The notes below the pieces were generated by a model that was not told the DNA's origin, ran no database searches, and saw only the letters and a list, made by a program, of their open reading frames with translations. From NCBI RefSeq assembly GCF_902809845.1, contig NZ_CADDWI010000009.1:248001-312000 (forward strand): a stretch of DNA of 64,000 nucleotides, written 5' to 3'. Made by a program: the position numbers and the translations under genes. Origin of the DNA: Chelativorans sp. Marseille-P2723 (GTDB lineage Bacteria; Pseudomonadota; Alphaproteobacteria; Rhizobiales; Rhizobiaceae). Of the stretch, positions 63,752-64,000 are shown in pieces (within the stretch, counting starts at the first letter, position 1; each line of letters begins with the position of its first letter).

Positions 63752-64000
63752 ATGAGCGCCTTTGCAAAACACCTGAAGGCCTTTCTTACTAGCGCCCCGG
63801 ACGCCGCCGTCGTAACCATCAGCCAGGCAAAAGGCTCCACCCCTCGCGAGGAAGGAGCATGGATGCTGGTTTCGCGCGAGGGGATCTTTGGCACTATCGG
63901 CGGCGGACAGCTTGAATATTTGGCGATTGGCAAGGCGCGCGAACTGATCGAGCAGAATATCGCCACTGGAGCGATGAATATTCCCCTCGGACCAGAAATC
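63752..64000 (+). CDS. xdhC: xanthine dehydrogenase accessory protein XdhC (partial, runs off right edge)
   Basis: The first 83 residues are present: MSAFAKHLKAFLTSAPDAAV, SQAKGSTPREEGAWMLVSRE, GTIGGGQLEYLAIGKARELI. This is the XdhC/CoxI-type start. XdhC binds the molybdenum cofactor, helps sulfurylate it and inserts it into XdhB. GGAGGGG lies about twelve bases before the ATG. Third gene of the xdh set, separated from xdhB by 112 bases with a hairpin. Confidence 0.9.
   Translation, partial: MSAFAKHLKAFLTSAPDAAVVTISQAKGSTPREEGAWMLVSREGIFGTIGGGQLEYLAIGKARELIEQNIATGAMNIPLGPEI

Overview
The window looks like chromosomal DNA of an alphaproteobacterium of the Rhizobiales (Mesorhizobium / Chelativorans / Nitratireductor-like). 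The evidence is a high GC content, a bS21 gene with the rhizobial-type basic tail, a three-gene pnt transhydrogenase, an aa3-type COX subunit IV, DUF992 and DUF3096 proteins, heterotetrameric sarcosine oxidase, and an allantoinase-OHCU decarboxylase fusion. These taxonomic points come from family knowledge; no database search was run.

Layout. 1-1050: end of a DNA topoisomerase IB gene and a NepR-like small gene. 1052-13585: a nucleotide-sugar and glycosyltransferase region. Six genes (8757 down to 2094) are chained by ATGA overlaps, a UDP-xylose synthase-type gene follows them, and a UDP-glucose dehydrogenase, a zinc alcohol dehydrogenase-like protein and a Gfo/Idh/MocA oxidoreductase lie on the other strand. 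Together UDP-glucose dehydrogenase and UDP-xylose synthase could supply UDP-glucuronate and UDP-xylose to three CgeB-like transferases and one GT4 transferase. 13648-20608: small genes and a caa3-type terminal oxidase operon with a fused subunit I/III, a lipoprotein subunit II carrying heme c, a membrane-anchored three-heme cytochrome and CtaG. 20852-25168: an RND efflux pair. 25377-27181: MaoC, a TPR lipoprotein and bS21. 27476-32588: soxBDAG, sarcosine oxidation.

32646-35857: two small conserved-type genes and then a 702-residue protein of lower GC, ended by a bidirectional terminator. I read this protein as a candidate secreted toxin or effector with a papain-like deamidase tail; it is the most unusual item in the window. 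35864-39439: pntAA-pntAB-pntB and a COX IV-type small subunit. 39600-46621: DUF3096, a FeeM-like N-acyl amino acid synthase, a GGDEF-EAL protein and a fused indolepyruvate ferredoxin oxidoreductase. 46953-49249: a glutamine amidotransferase-like hydrolase, an Inh-type protease inhibitor and a 2-hydroxyacid dehydrogenase. 49369-52178: an operator-like palindrome and xylBA (D-xylose to xylulose-5-phosphate). 52578-56286: an IclR regulator, a palindromic operator and pcaIJF (end of the beta-ketoadipate pathway). 56442-64000: purine breakdown, with allA, allE and puuE-uraD on one strand and uraH, xdhA, xdhB and xdhC on the other. Urate oxidation and allantoate hydrolysis are not encoded here.

No stretch longer than 300 bases lacks a gene. 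The longest gaps (20609-20851, 27182-27475, 33486-33719, 46622-46952 after start reassignment) are promoter-like or hold only weak inverted repeats. I saw no tRNA, rRNA, insertion sequence or CRISPR array.
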